This document shows, piece after piece, positions 36,509-47,001 of a DNA stretch of 64,000 nucleotides. Origin of the DNA: Apiotrichum sp. Y4204 (taxonomy: Eukaryota > Basidiomycota > Tremellomycetes > Trichosporonales > Trichosporonaceae); contig JAMYHL010000017.1 in the NCBI GenBank assembly GCA_025531455.1, forward strand, positions 124,001 to 188,000. Direction: 5' to 3'. Position 1 is the first letter of the stretch, and each line of letters starts with the position of its first letter. The position numbers and the translations under genes were made by a program. The notes beneath the pieces were generated by a model that was not told the origin of the DNA, did not search any database, and was given only the letters and a program-made list of their open reading frames with translations.

Positions 36509-37323
36509 CTAGCGCAGCGGAATCGCCGCGCTGAGGTCGTACCACTCGAATCCCGGGCCGCCGCTGCCGTCCTTGACTGCAAAGATGCTGCTGTCAGAGA
36601 GGAACCAGAGGGGGGATGAGGAGCGCAGGGGGATGAAGGGTACCAGATGATGAGGTTGACAGGAATGTCAGGAGGAGGATGGCTGCGCACAGACCCTCCC
36701 TTCTGGGGCCAGACGGACACCATCCCTGGGCCAGACGAGGATCCGCAGACCCCCAATCGATCATGATCGTCGCTGACGCTCGAACCGCCTCTGATTCTTT
36801 GGTGCCGAGCATTAATGATGTTTTGGCTCGCCTCGTGCGCTTCCGCCCTCTGCTCCTCTGCTCCCCTGCCCCCCTTCTCCAGCTCCATTCCTTCTTCACA
36901 CTCACAACTCTGTTCCGCGGGGATACGCGCTGAGCTCGGGGACGCTCCACTCAATCTCCTGCGCGGTGGTGTTCTTCTCAATCGACACAAACTAGGGAGC
37001 GAGCGTCAGCATCGCCAAACTCTGCAACTCACGCTGTACTGCAGCTGCCCAGGCCACCGGGGGACATAGTACACCTCGTAGCCGCGCTCGTCGCCGCCGT
37101 GCCACGCGAGCGTGAGCGTGCTCCCGGCCGCGACGGCGTCGCCGAACCGCGTGCGCCATTTGAGCGGGAGGCGGGGGAGCGGAGCTTCAGAGTCGGATAC
37201 CGCTGCGGGAGCGGAAGGTGGAGAGGCCGGGATGTCGTCCACCGGCGCCGGTGCCGGTGCCGGGGCGGGGGCCGCGAAAGCGAGATTAAAGAGGAAGAGG
37301 ATGAGGGTGAGGAGGCGTATCAT
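36509..37323 (-). CDS. Small secreted protein, function unknown
   Basis: Four exons (37323-37033, 36991-36906, 36772-36644, 36590-36509) give 195 residues. The N-terminus is a clear signal peptide (MIRLLTLILFLFNLAFA) followed by an AP-dipeptide linker. The mature part looks like a beta-sandwich: LPLKWRTRFG, AGSTLTLAWHGGDERGYEVYY, then SIEKNTTAQEIEWSVPEL and NLIICSIFAVKD. It has two cysteines, an NTT glycosylation sequon and no GPI or membrane segment at the end. Similar architecture occurs in fungal cell-wall Ig-like proteins of the Kre9/Knh type, but I could not confirm that motif. The splice joins are in phase and use standard sites. Convergent with the pseudouridine synthase gene. Confidence 0.75.
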
Positions 37324-39373
37324 GTTTGTAACTGGGGATCTGGGTTTGTCGCGATATCAGTAGAAGTCGAGATGTAAGTGAAGTATTTCTAGTTACTCGC
37401 GATAGCCCACAGCGGGATCGCGTCGAGCCGTGCCATACACATGCACACATGTCTCCAACTGGCGCAGATCCATACTGCATACTGTCCTTCCCAAAGAAGG
37501 CAACTTCGGATGGCCAGAAGCAATTTTCCCTCCTTCCGTCTCTCATCTTCCCCCCCTTTCGCCCCGCTCGCTGTTCGCTACAGGCCCCCCGGCGGAAAGG
37601 ATTGTCAGGAAGCAGAGGCAGTGAATATCGCCTTCTGGGCATCAGGCGAGAGGCGCCAGACACAACGGGACGCGCGGGGGGCCCTGATTCCTGTCTGAAT
37701 TCCTACAGGATCCTAAATTGTGCATCCTTTATATCCTTTTCTCTCCTTGGCTTCTCGCGCTTCTCGCGCTTTTCGCTTCCTTTGGGGTCACTGCGAGTCG
37801 CGCCAGTCTGTGCGTTGATCGGCCGACGCCACATATACTAAAATCGCAGGTCTGGGGAGTGGGAGACAGAATTGAGGAGTGAATATGCAGGTGGATCGGT
37901 GGAAGAATTGGGTGGTGTGCAGGTCGTGGTGCAGGTGGTGGGCCTGCACATCCTGCACGGAGAGTGGGTGAATTGCGCTAGGCGTTGGAAACGGCTCAAA
38001 ACTGGTTCCAAGGTGCACCTTTGCGCGGTCGGGGATGCGAAAAGAGGCAGGACGAGGATCCGAGGACAAAGCCGGAGGGACAGCACACTAATTCAACAAG
38101 CCCATCACCGTGGCGCGCGGCGCGACTTTCACACATAGAGAGGGCGCGCAAGCCATGGTCATCAGGACGTGCAGAATCAATCTCTGAAAGAACGAGCTGG
38201 TCGGAGGCGAATTTAACCCACAGCCAGCACTGGGCGACCCCTAGACCCGCTCCTCCCCCTCGCCATACCGGGTGCGCTCATAGGAGATGCGCCGACGGTA
38301 GCTCCAGTGTCTTTGAACGGCCTGTGCACGCCCAGGGTGCCGCGGCCATGGAGCGAAGCATCCTGCCCACTCCACACCGCCCAGATTAGACGGCCACACC
38401 CTAGCTCCCGACTATATAGTGGGCAGTACTGAAATGCGGATTCGGAAGCAGCGGCCACAGGCTGCATGGCGCGTGTTCAGTAGGGGGCTGGTGGCATGGT
38501 GGTACAGTCGATTCGGATACATCCCACCCTCCTGTCTCACGTTTATGTCCAGAGATCGCGGAGAACGCTGCGCCCTACAGTATAGTACAGCTCACCTCAG
38601 CGCGCGGCACACATCCATTCCGAACTCGTGCCGAGATAAGTGACTGGACGCCGATACCCCAGTCTGACCCAGGCGGTCGTCAAGTGGTATCAAGAGCATC
38701 CCGCATGTCCCTTGTTCCGTCACTCTGAGCGCTACCATCCACAGGCTCCATTGGAGGCCAGGTGGGAGCAACCCGCGAGCACACCATTCTGGCGGATATC
38801 GCGTAGATGTAATGGACCTTATCTTCCCGTGTCGCGAGCCGAACAGTGGTGGAGCGGTGGTCTGGTATCTCGCCACCATCGGCACTTGTTGGCCAGCTCG
38901 CATCGCAGCGAAAGGTGCTGCGCGCTGCACACAATCATGCACGACACGGCTGCACGGCTGGCCTCCACGCAACGCACCCACCACGCAGAGCCCAGACCCC
39001 CGCCTCGGCGACGCCCGACGTCCCGCGCAACCATATCATATCGCCACGCCCAGCCGCCGCTGCCACTCCGAATAGTGGCCAGGCGACGTAACGCGCCAGC
39101 ATATTTCGGGAGCGCGGCGCACCACCCATATCGGATCTCCCCGCCCATTCCCTGTGCTCTCCACATACTCTTATACTCTTGCTGCTTGTTGCTATGCATT
39201 ACCTTTTTTGCGAGGCGAACTGTGCGTGCTGCAACGATCGTCTGTGCGACCAGAGCTGGAGGACAGTATAAAGAGAGGGAGAGCGGAATGGCCAGCCACC
39301 CACTTCAGAGGCAGCGCCACTCGCACCATCCAGATCCCAGACCTCCACCAGCTCAACAGGGACACCTACCACG
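37324..39373. other. Divergent 2 kb intergenic region
   Basis: Upstream DNA of the secreted-protein gene (minus) and the sulfurtransferase gene (plus). It has a pyrimidine-rich section at 37480-37600, a TATATAG-like site near 38412 and the sulfurtransferase TATA box. No gene could be supported. Confidence 0.5.
39267..39272 (+). promoter_or_regulatory. TATA box of sulfurtransferase gene
   Basis: TATAAA in a purine-rich setting, about 105 bases before the ATG at 39374. Confidence 0.55.
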
Positions 39374-41124
39374 ATGTCATCGACTCTTGTCCATCCTCCG
39401 CACCCAACACAACCGCAGACCGACATTGCGGACATGCGCATTGCATCGGCCCTCCGCTCCCCCGTGCGCAGCATGACCTCCCGCGCCCCCCTCCTCCTCT
39501 CGCCGGACGAGTACATGCGTCTCAAGGTGGGTGCACTGCGATGGGAAACGGCGACCAGGCGGAGCCCGTAGATCGTCTCCACCTGGAAGGAAGTAAGGAG
39601 CGCCTCTGCGAGAGACAACCCCCAACTTCCACCACGACGCAAGCACACACGCTCACCCACACAGGGCAAAGTCGTCCCCCTCGACGTGTCATGGCACATG
39701 CCGACGTCCCCGCGCAACGCGGACGAAGAGTTCAACTCTGGCCCGCGTATCGTGAATGCCCGCCGCTTCGACCTCGACAAGGTCGCCGAGACGCGCCCAG
39801 AGCACAACCCGCTCGGCCTCACGCACATGATGCCGACGGCTGACGTGTTCCGCGCCGCTACCAGTGAGTGTGGTCGGGATTGAGACCAGATTGTGTCGTG
39901 CGCCCGTTAGCCGCCTATCGTACTGTTGCCAGCCGCTTCCGCGCTTCCCATAGCAGGGCCCAGCCCGCCTGCCGCCTGCCGGAATCTCCAACTCCACCGC
40001 GGCCCCCCGGGTAGTCGCGCCAAACACAAGGTTTCGTGGGAACCGCGGGAGCGGCTCTGTAGCTCGTAGCTCTGTCGCCATCTCGCGCTTCCCACGACGA
40101 AATTCCACGGATTGCGCCCCCACCCCTGCCAAACTCGGCATTCTGTCCTTATCTGATTTCCCGCGCGACGTCATTCCCTGCTCTCCTGCTTCTTTCCATC
40201 ACCCCGCTGCGGACAGTTACTCACCCCCCCTCGCAGAGAAGCTTGGCATCACGCCCGACACGCACGTCGTGCTGTACGATGCCGTCGGCATATTCTCCGC
40301 CCCCCGCGGCGCATTTACCTTCAAGTGTGCGTGCCTCGCGACGCCGGGACGCCGGGACGGCCGGGAGCTCGAATGCTGCTCCTCGCCCCGTTTCTTGGAT
40401 GCGAAAGCTGACTCGCAGTGTTTGGCCACGACAAGGTTTCGGTGCTTGATGGCGGACTGCCGCGCTGGATCGAGGCCGGCGGCGCTGTCGAGGACGGCCC
40501 GCTGGAGCCTCAGCCGGAGACGCAGGGTCTTCCGGCTGAGCAGCCTAACTCCGGACTTATCAAGTGTGAGTCCTTTGTGTAGATAGAGTTGAGTCCGACC
40601 AGGGCTACCTGTCCAATCTACACCGTCCATCTGCCTGCCTTTCTCTTCTGACACTAGCGTACGATGAGATGGTCACGAACAGCGAGGCACCGACCTCTTC
40701 CGCGGCGGTGGTGCTCGACGCACGCGCGCTGGGCCGCTACACCGGCGAGACACCCGAGCCCCGCCCAGGCCTCCCGTCGGGCCACATCCCGCACTCGCTC
40801 CCGCTGCCGTTCACCGACCTGCTGACGGAGGCGACGGAGGACAAGCCGTACACGCAGTTCAAGCCTGTTCCGGAGCTGCGCCGCATCCTTGCAGACGCGG
40901 TCGGCGGGGAAACGGTGCTCGATGAGCTCTCGGCACCCGGCGGGCGCGGGATCACCTTCTCGTGCGGATCGGGCATGACGGCCGCAATACTCTGGTACGC
41001 TCAGCAGCTCGTTGCCGAGGCGGAGGGCAAGACGCCCCCTTCCAGCAGCATCTACGACGAGAGCTGGACCGGATACGCGCAGCGCAAGGAGAGTAAGGTC
41101 GAGACCGGCCAGCCGGAGAAGTAG
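39374..41124 (+). CDS. TUM1: Mercaptopyruvate/thiosulfate sulfurtransferase (Tum1 type)
   Basis: Five exons (39374-39526, 39665-39863, 40237-40326, 40419-40565, 40658-41124) give 351 residues with two rhodanese domains. The first, non-catalytic domain has VPLDVSWHMP, VNARRFDLD and HVVLYDAVGIFSAPR. FGHDKVSVLDGGLPRW marks its end. The second has VVLDARALGRYTGETPEPRPGL and SGHIPHSLPLPF, and the active-site loop CGSGMTAA with Cys C299 as sulfur carrier. The CGSG loop is typical of mercaptopyruvate sulfurtransferases rather than thiosulfate-specific rhodaneses. In yeast Tum1 feeds sulfur to Uba4/Urm1 for tRNA thiolation. The intron before exon 3 is long (373 bases) for this window. Confidence 0.92.
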
Positions 41125-41753
41125 AGGACGCACGCATACAGCGGAGCAGTGCAAGTAATTGAATGTAGTTCAGATAGATAAAGTCTCGGTTGGGGCATGA
41201 ACTTTTGTGAAGCAGCGCATATCTGGTCGTCTCGAGGGAGCGCTTTATGAGATAGCGACAGCGCAACGCTCAACGCATGCTCACCTCACCATGGCCGCAG
41301 CGGTTCAGACACTCTTTAACCTCCATCTGGAAGCTCCTACCTCGTTTTCATTAGCAGTTATCTTCCATATCATAGGCAGTGCAGTTACTTGCCATTTGGA
41401 AGAGCTACCTTTGATTCAGAGATGTCTCTTTACCGCCTACCTTCCGTAGATACAGCTGCTTCCATCTTTGCCTTTTCAGACGACGTCATAAGCTCAAACC
41501 CCACTCGAATATGGGATTGCTATAATGCCTCCTTTCCCCAAAATACTCCCGCTAATACCCAGCTCCTAATCCCCCAACCTCCACTTCCCCTCTTCTCAGC
41601 CCTGGAGCTTTGGAGACTTTTTCCACTCCGCTCGGCGGTGGCTCCGACACCATCTGCAGCCCGACATCACCATCGACATCGACATCGACATCGACACTGA
41701 CATCAACACTGCTCTCCCACACCCCTCACACACCCCGCACCCCACAGCACAAC
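41125..41753. other. Intergenic with ATCGAC repeat
   Basis: 3' flank of the sulfurtransferase gene and promoter/leader of TIM10. A hexamer repeat sits just before the TIM10 start. Confidence 0.55.
41671..41706. repeat. ATCGAC hexamer repeat in TIM10 leader
   Basis: About five copies of ATCGAC, partly decayed, 50-80 bases before the TIM10 ATG. Confidence 0.85.
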
Positions 41754-42493
41754 ATGTCGTTCCTCTTTGGTGGATGTGAGTATCGCGCGCAAAGTTGGGG
41801 TCAGGTCGCGTGCGCTCCCGGCGAAGAGAATCGGGGATACGAGTTGTCTGGCACTCTGGGATCATCGTCGCTGAGCACCATCTCCGTCCCACTCCGCTGC
41901 CTCTCAATGGCTCTTTTGGCGTCCTTTTTGCAAGTCTTTATCAGTGCTGACCGCAGCCAACAACACGGGCAACGTCGACCCGGCGAAGCTCGACATGGCG
42001 ATGAACGAGCTTGACATGATCACTGACGTCTTGTAAGTGGACCAGGCGGCGACCGAACTGGGTGCTGATGCTGTCGTGTTTCTTCCAATGTGCCCCGTCG
42101 ATCTGATTACATCTGCGCTTTTGTTTGTTGATTCCCGAACCCGAATTCGAACGGGCGCTTCTTTTCTCGCGTTTTGCATCTCATCACCCACACACAACTC
42201 GTATTCACCCCCCGTTTCTTATCCCTCCCTCGTCGCGGCTCTCGCCTCATTTCCACTCTTACCCTCCGCCGCGCGCTTCATCCCACAGCAACCGCCTCGT
42301 CAACTCGTGCCACGCAAAGTGCATCCAGCCGGACCCGATGTCGCACCGGTACGCCGAGCCCGAGCTGCTCAAGGGCGAGGCGGTGTGCATTGACAGGTGT
42401 ACGGCCAAGTTTTTCGAGGTGAACAAGAAGATTGGCGAGCGCATGCAGAGCATGGGTGCCGCGGCGCAGGGCACCGGCTCGTTTGGCATGTGA
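41754..42493 (+). CDS. TIM10: Mitochondrial small Tim chaperone Tim10
   Basis: Three exons (41754-41775, 41957-42032, 42289-42493) give 100 residues. The twin Cx3C motif is complete: C40-HAK-C44 and C66-IDR-C70, separated by 21 residues. The start MSFLFGG and the DMITDVFNRLVNSC helix match Tim10, as does the C-terminal helix CTAKFFEVNKKIGERMQSMG. Tim10 pairs with Tim9 as a chaperone in the intermembrane space that carries hydrophobic precursors to TIM22. The first coding exon is seven codons plus one base. The other small Tims are not in this window. Confidence 0.94.
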
Positions 42494-42806
42494 GAAGAGA
42501 GAGTAGTATAGAATGGAGATTGATGGAGACGGACATGGAGATCGGGTGGCGTGACGCCGACGCCGCTGGCGCGCCGCTCGAGCAGACAATTGCTGTGTAG
42601 ATCTGCGCATGCTCAGCTGTAGCTGTGATGTATCTTCTCGCGACCTCAGCTGAGTTGTGGGAATGCCTGAGATGGGGGAGATGTGTGGGTTGACATACTG
42701 GACATTGGCCCGCCTTCACTGGTGGGGACTGGCGTACATTACATCTGGACATCTAGTTACCACAAACGCACGACACACGGAACACAATCTGCTAACTCTG
42801 CTGCTG
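42494..42806. other. Convergent 3' flanks
   Basis: Short spacer between TIM10 and the Oca4-like gene. Nothing further seen. Confidence 0.5.
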
Positions 42807-43933
42807 CTATCCAACTCCGCCGGCCCGGCCGTTCGTATCGCTTGCGCCAGGGTTGCCGTTCTCTGCCGCCCTGTTCGTCTCGTTCTCGGGGATACCTCGC
42901 AACCCGTCAGGCTTGTCCTCCTTTTTCTCTTTCCCTTCCTTATCCTTATGCTTCTCCTTCCCCTCCACCCCCTCCTTCTCTTTCTCCTTTTCCTTCCCCT
43001 CCTTATCCTTCTTCTTGTCCTTCTTCTTCTTCTCCTTCGGCGGCGGATCCGCTTCGATCCAGTCGTCATCCACGTCGCTCCCCGGCGCACTCCACCAGTT
43101 CGGAAGACAAGCCGGTGGCGGCAGGTTGATGATGTCCGGATCGAAAAGCTGCTGTCAGATATAGAAACAAACAAGAGCATTTCCCGCTCTCTGGACATAC
43201 GGCTTCGGGAAACGCCTGCAGATCTGCCACCACCGGCAGCTACTCACCTCTATGTATGTTTCGTCCGCGTAGCGGTGCTTATTCGGCCCCGAGTGCGACC
43301 GATACTCGCTGAGCGCGCTCGCAAAGTTCCACCCCTGCATTATCCGCAGACATCCGAACACGACACCCGTCTGGTGGATCCCGACCCTTGGTATCAGTAT
43401 TCATTTTCAGTATCACGACGCACGGATCAACAACCAGCACCGGATGCGAGCGCACATCCAGGATGAGCTCGAGCGACGCCTTGACAATCTCGTCGCTCAG
43501 CGGCTTCCAGTCCGTCACCGGCTGGAAGAGACTGTTGCCCAGGTGAATCTGGGATCAGCTACACACAACACAACAAATTCATAAACGAATTGGGCTGATT
43601 TCATTCCCATCACACCCAGGAGCGACTCACAAACTCGACGCCAGACGCGCGCGCGTAGCTCAGCAGCTCCCGCGTGGGATGCTCCGTCGTGAGCGACACA
43701 ATGGTGCGTAACCCCAGCGATGCGAGAAACGGTACCTGTGATATGAGCGATGTACAAGGTAGACCGACGCCACGCAGGAGCAGCGACCTCCGGACGGCCG
43801 AGCCACATCGGCGTCTATCGCGACGACTCACCTGCGCAGCGGTGGGAGAGGCGGCGCGGTATACCCCTGCCTCGACAACGCTGAAGCGCGCGGGCACATT
43901 GATGAGTGCCGCGGCGGGCTGCTTCGACGCCAT
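42807..43933 (-). CDS. OCA4: Oca4-like protein, predicted pseudophosphatase
   Basis: Five exons (43933-43832, 43735-43631, 43548-43424, 43386-43248, 43148-42807) give 270 residues. The N-terminal fold is that of the Siw14/Oca dual-specificity phosphatases: FSVVEAGVYRAASPT, PFLASLGLRTIVSL, IHLGNSLFQPV and DWKPLSDEIVKASLELIL. At the active-site loop, where active members have C-x5-R, this protein reads VVDPVGIHQTGVVFGC (DPVGIHQTG at 110-118). Both the nucleophilic Cys and the Arg are absent. The rest (LRIMQGWNFASALSEYRSHSGPNKHRYADETYIE) fits Oca4. A Lys/Glu-rich tail of about 70 residues closes the protein. Oca proteins in yeast act in oxidant-induced cell-cycle arrest and inositol pyrophosphate biology. 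A CAGCAG acceptor before exon 5 could add one Gln. Confidence 0.82.
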
Positions 43934-44517
43934 GTAAGAGTGGGTCTCAGAGGAACAGTGATGGAGACTGTTGTCGGAGCTGGATCTCGGAGTGTCGATG
44001 GGGACAGGCGTTCAGCTCCGAGCCGACACGGGATTAATATGGGCTTCGGCCCACGCCTAGACGAGGGGCGGGGAATCAAGGGCGAGGGTCGCCAAGGCCG
44101 ATAGCACAGGTCGAAGCGTAGGACGTTTGAATGCAGTGTCGGTGTGGGTCGTGTCTATGGTTATTTGTGCATCGTGTGTCGAGGTGGTCATTCTTCTTTT
44201 TGTGTAGTGTCCAGCTTGCACGGCCAGCATCGAGAGAGCATCCCAGCTGGACTCCCGCGCTTTGCCGCATCGCCGATCGCCGCCCCAGGGCCTCCCACCA
44301 CGCACAAACCACGTGACTTTGAGCCGAACCGCGGATCCACAGAACACTTCGACCTGCCTGCCCCCCTTTGTGCATCATCATCCGTCAACACCCTTCCCGC
44401 TTCTGTTGTTCGTTTCTCCTCTCCCTTCCCATTGTCATCCCATTACATTACATTCCATTCTTCAACAAACACTCTCTCAGCCCCACGCATCTCACTGCCC
44501 CACCGACGACATCTACG
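43934..44517. promoter_or_regulatory. Divergent promoter OCA4-like / DCP1
   Basis: 584 bases between two start codons. The DCP1 side has a CT-rich leader from about 44360. No TATA box is clear. Confidence 0.5.
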
Positions 44518-46577
44518 ATGGCGAGCGTAGGCCTGCAGGGCTCGCCGTTGACGGCCGAGAAGAGCTCGCTCCGCAGCGCGACCAACCTCCGCACCGTGTC
44601 GCGTAACGACCCCGCCGTCTCTGAGATCCTCGACACGAGCACGTACTCGGTCATTTACCACTATGACGCGGACGCGGGAAAGTGGCAGAAGCAGAAACAG
44701 GAGGGCTCGCTCTTTGTTGTCCGCAGGTGAGTGGAGAAGGTCGAAGAGAGCGGGAGAGCTAGCAACAGGAGTAGGGGTGCCATGAGGCATGAGCGGCCAT
44801 GAGCGGACGATAGTCACCCCCAGGGAGCGAGTAATGCACTCCGATATGGAGGCCCGTGTCACGCTGGTTCTCCATTGTCATGTTTTCGCGCTTGGCAACA
44901 TTCTCTCATTGTTCAAGCCAGCTGCTTGCTTCTCGTGACATCAGTGCGGGCATTCCCCTCGCTTCACCCTGACTCGTAGAACACAGACATCCCCCACATG
45001 ACTGATATACAGAACGAAGGCACCGGAATATGCGCTCTTCATGCTTAACCGAGTGACGGTCAAGAATGTGACCATTCCGCTAATTCCGGGCGAGATGAAG
45101 GCGACGGCCATCGATGCGAGCATGCTCCAGGTTGCGCGCAGAGGAGAGAGTGCGTATTGAGCAGAGGAAGAGACAAAAGTGCAGAGAAGTGCCGCCGAGT
45201 AGCGGTTCAAACCTTGGCACAGACGGCGGCGACGTTGCCGCCACTATGTGTCCCCCTCACAATCGCCTGCGACCAGTCGCCCGGCTCGATGACTGACACT
45301 TCAGAAATCAAGTATGGCATCTGGTTCACGGAGGGCACGGAAGGCGTACAGCGTTTCCGTGATACCATTGTTCGGTATGTCAGATGGGGGGCCTCGTTGA
45401 TCTGACACGCAGCGTCTGTGGAGAGCCGTCCAAGACAGCGGCAACAGCCGGCAGCACGACAGCACCAGCTGCGACTCCGGCGTCCAACACTCCATCCTCT
45501 GCTCCGGCGGCAGGGCCGGCCGATGATCTGAGTCGTTTGTTCGCTGGCCTCGGCACGGTACCGGCGCGCTCAGGCACTCAGACCTCCCCGCAGCCCCCTC
45601 AGTCCCAAGCAGCACCTCGATCAGCTCCGCTCCAGACCCATCATCAATCGGCTCCTTCCTCGCACCCCGGTGGCCCACCTCCGGCGGCATACCCGGCCGC
45701 TCTGCCTTCTGCACCACCCGCATCATCTGCACCTTTACAGCAACAACAGCAACAGCCTCCAGCCCCGCCTCAATACCAGCCTGGCGAGACCGTTGATGAC
45801 CTTCTCATGAGCATCCTCGGCCCACCTGTCGCACCACCTCCTGCACCCATGCAGCTTGGCCTTGGCTATCAGAACCCAACTCCAAACCCCTCCGTTGGTC
45901 TCGGTCATCCACCACCTATGGGAGGATCCCCGGCACCCCACATCATTTCTGGCCCATGTGCCCCTGCTCCAGCTCCCGTCTCCAACTACTGCGCGCCGCA
46001 TCCTGGGTTCCCCGGCCCGCCTCCCATGCCCCTTCCCAATCAGCGAATGCCCTCTATGGGACCTTCGTACAGCCCTCCGAACGGGATACCACATGCTGAT
46101 CCAGCGCTGCGCGACGCCGTCGCGCACTCGATTCCCAGTTCCACTTCCTCTTCTCCTACTCCCGCCGGCCCCGCGCCGCCCGACTTCCGCGCCTTCCTTG
46201 CCGACCTCGTCAACGCACCGCACAACACCTGGTTCGTCGACCAGGTGTTCGCCGCATACAATCACAATCTTGAACGCAACGCGAAGCGTCATCAGCAGCA
46301 ACAGCAACAACAACAGCAGCAGCATCAACAACCCGGTCAGGGCCAGCAAGGCCAGACTCACGATCAAAGCCCAGCGCCCCAGCGCGGCCAGGGCTCGCAG
46401 AAACGTGGCGGTTCCAACAAGCAGCCGCAGCCGAACAACAACCAGAACCAGAACCAGTCGCCGGGTCCCCAGGGCCAGGGTTCCGATCAATCGTCCGGTA
46501 ACCAGCGGCGCGGCGGCAACCGCCCTTCGCGTGGCCGCCAGCAGCAGCAGCAGCAGCAACAGGCTCAGCGGCAGTAG
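44518..46577 (+). CDS. DCP1: mRNA-decapping enzyme subunit Dcp1
   Basis: Four exons (44518-44726, 45013-45149, 45305-45374, 45413-46577) give 526 residues. The first 150 residues are the Dcp1 EVH1-like domain: NDPAVSEILDTSTYSVIYHYD, KWQKQKQEGSLFVVRR, APEYALFMLNRV and YGIWFTEGTEGVQRF. Dcp1 activates Dcp2 to remove the 5' cap of mRNAs and concentrates in P-bodies. The remaining 370 residues are low-complexity: Pro-, Ser- and Ala-rich, then Gln/Asn-rich with CAG/CAA runs coding poly-Gln. A short ordered island (PDFRAFLADLVNAPHNTWFV) sits before the Gln-rich tail. Yeast Dcp1 lacks such a tail, so it is a likely condensate-forming or partner-binding extension. Confidence 0.93.
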
Positions 46578-47001
46578 AGCCGATCTATCCATCTCGCGCA
46601 GGTACATCTTGATATGCATACGTGCTCGAGCTACCGATGAGCTGCTGACCGCGCCAATTCTAACATGCTTACGCTCTGTGGCGCCAGGCGGGACGCGTTG
46701 CTGACGTGACTAACATTGATCGGCCTGCCGTCGTTATCAACGTCTGGTCGATCGACATGCCGAACACGCCGGCACTTAGTAGAGAGTTATAACAGGAGTG
46801 ACAATATGGGTACCGGAAGTGGATCGTGAATGAGAACCAGGCCTCACCTCATCACGTTGAGCACCGCGGAGGGCCATTTGACATGTCTGCATTCAATGCG
46901 CCAAACCCTGGAAAACCACAACACTGCACGAATGCTCATCCGTTCCTCGTTTTACCTTGCTACAATGTACCTCTTCTTCCTTTGCGCATTTCAACCTACT
47001 C
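46578..47001. other. Convergent 3' flanks
   Basis: Spacer between DCP1 and the aminotransferase gene. No coding signal. Confidence 0.5.

Noticed and set aside
36505..36580. tRNA-like A box (TAGCGCAGCGG) and B box (CTCGAATCCCGG)
   Set aside because: The acceptor arm does not pair, the T-loop lacks the leading TT, and the stretch lies in the last exon of the secreted-protein gene, which is in phase.
45735..46619. 294-codon frame on the minus strand
   Set aside because: Antisense shadow of the Dcp1 Gln/Pro-rich tail (poly-Leu from CAG runs).
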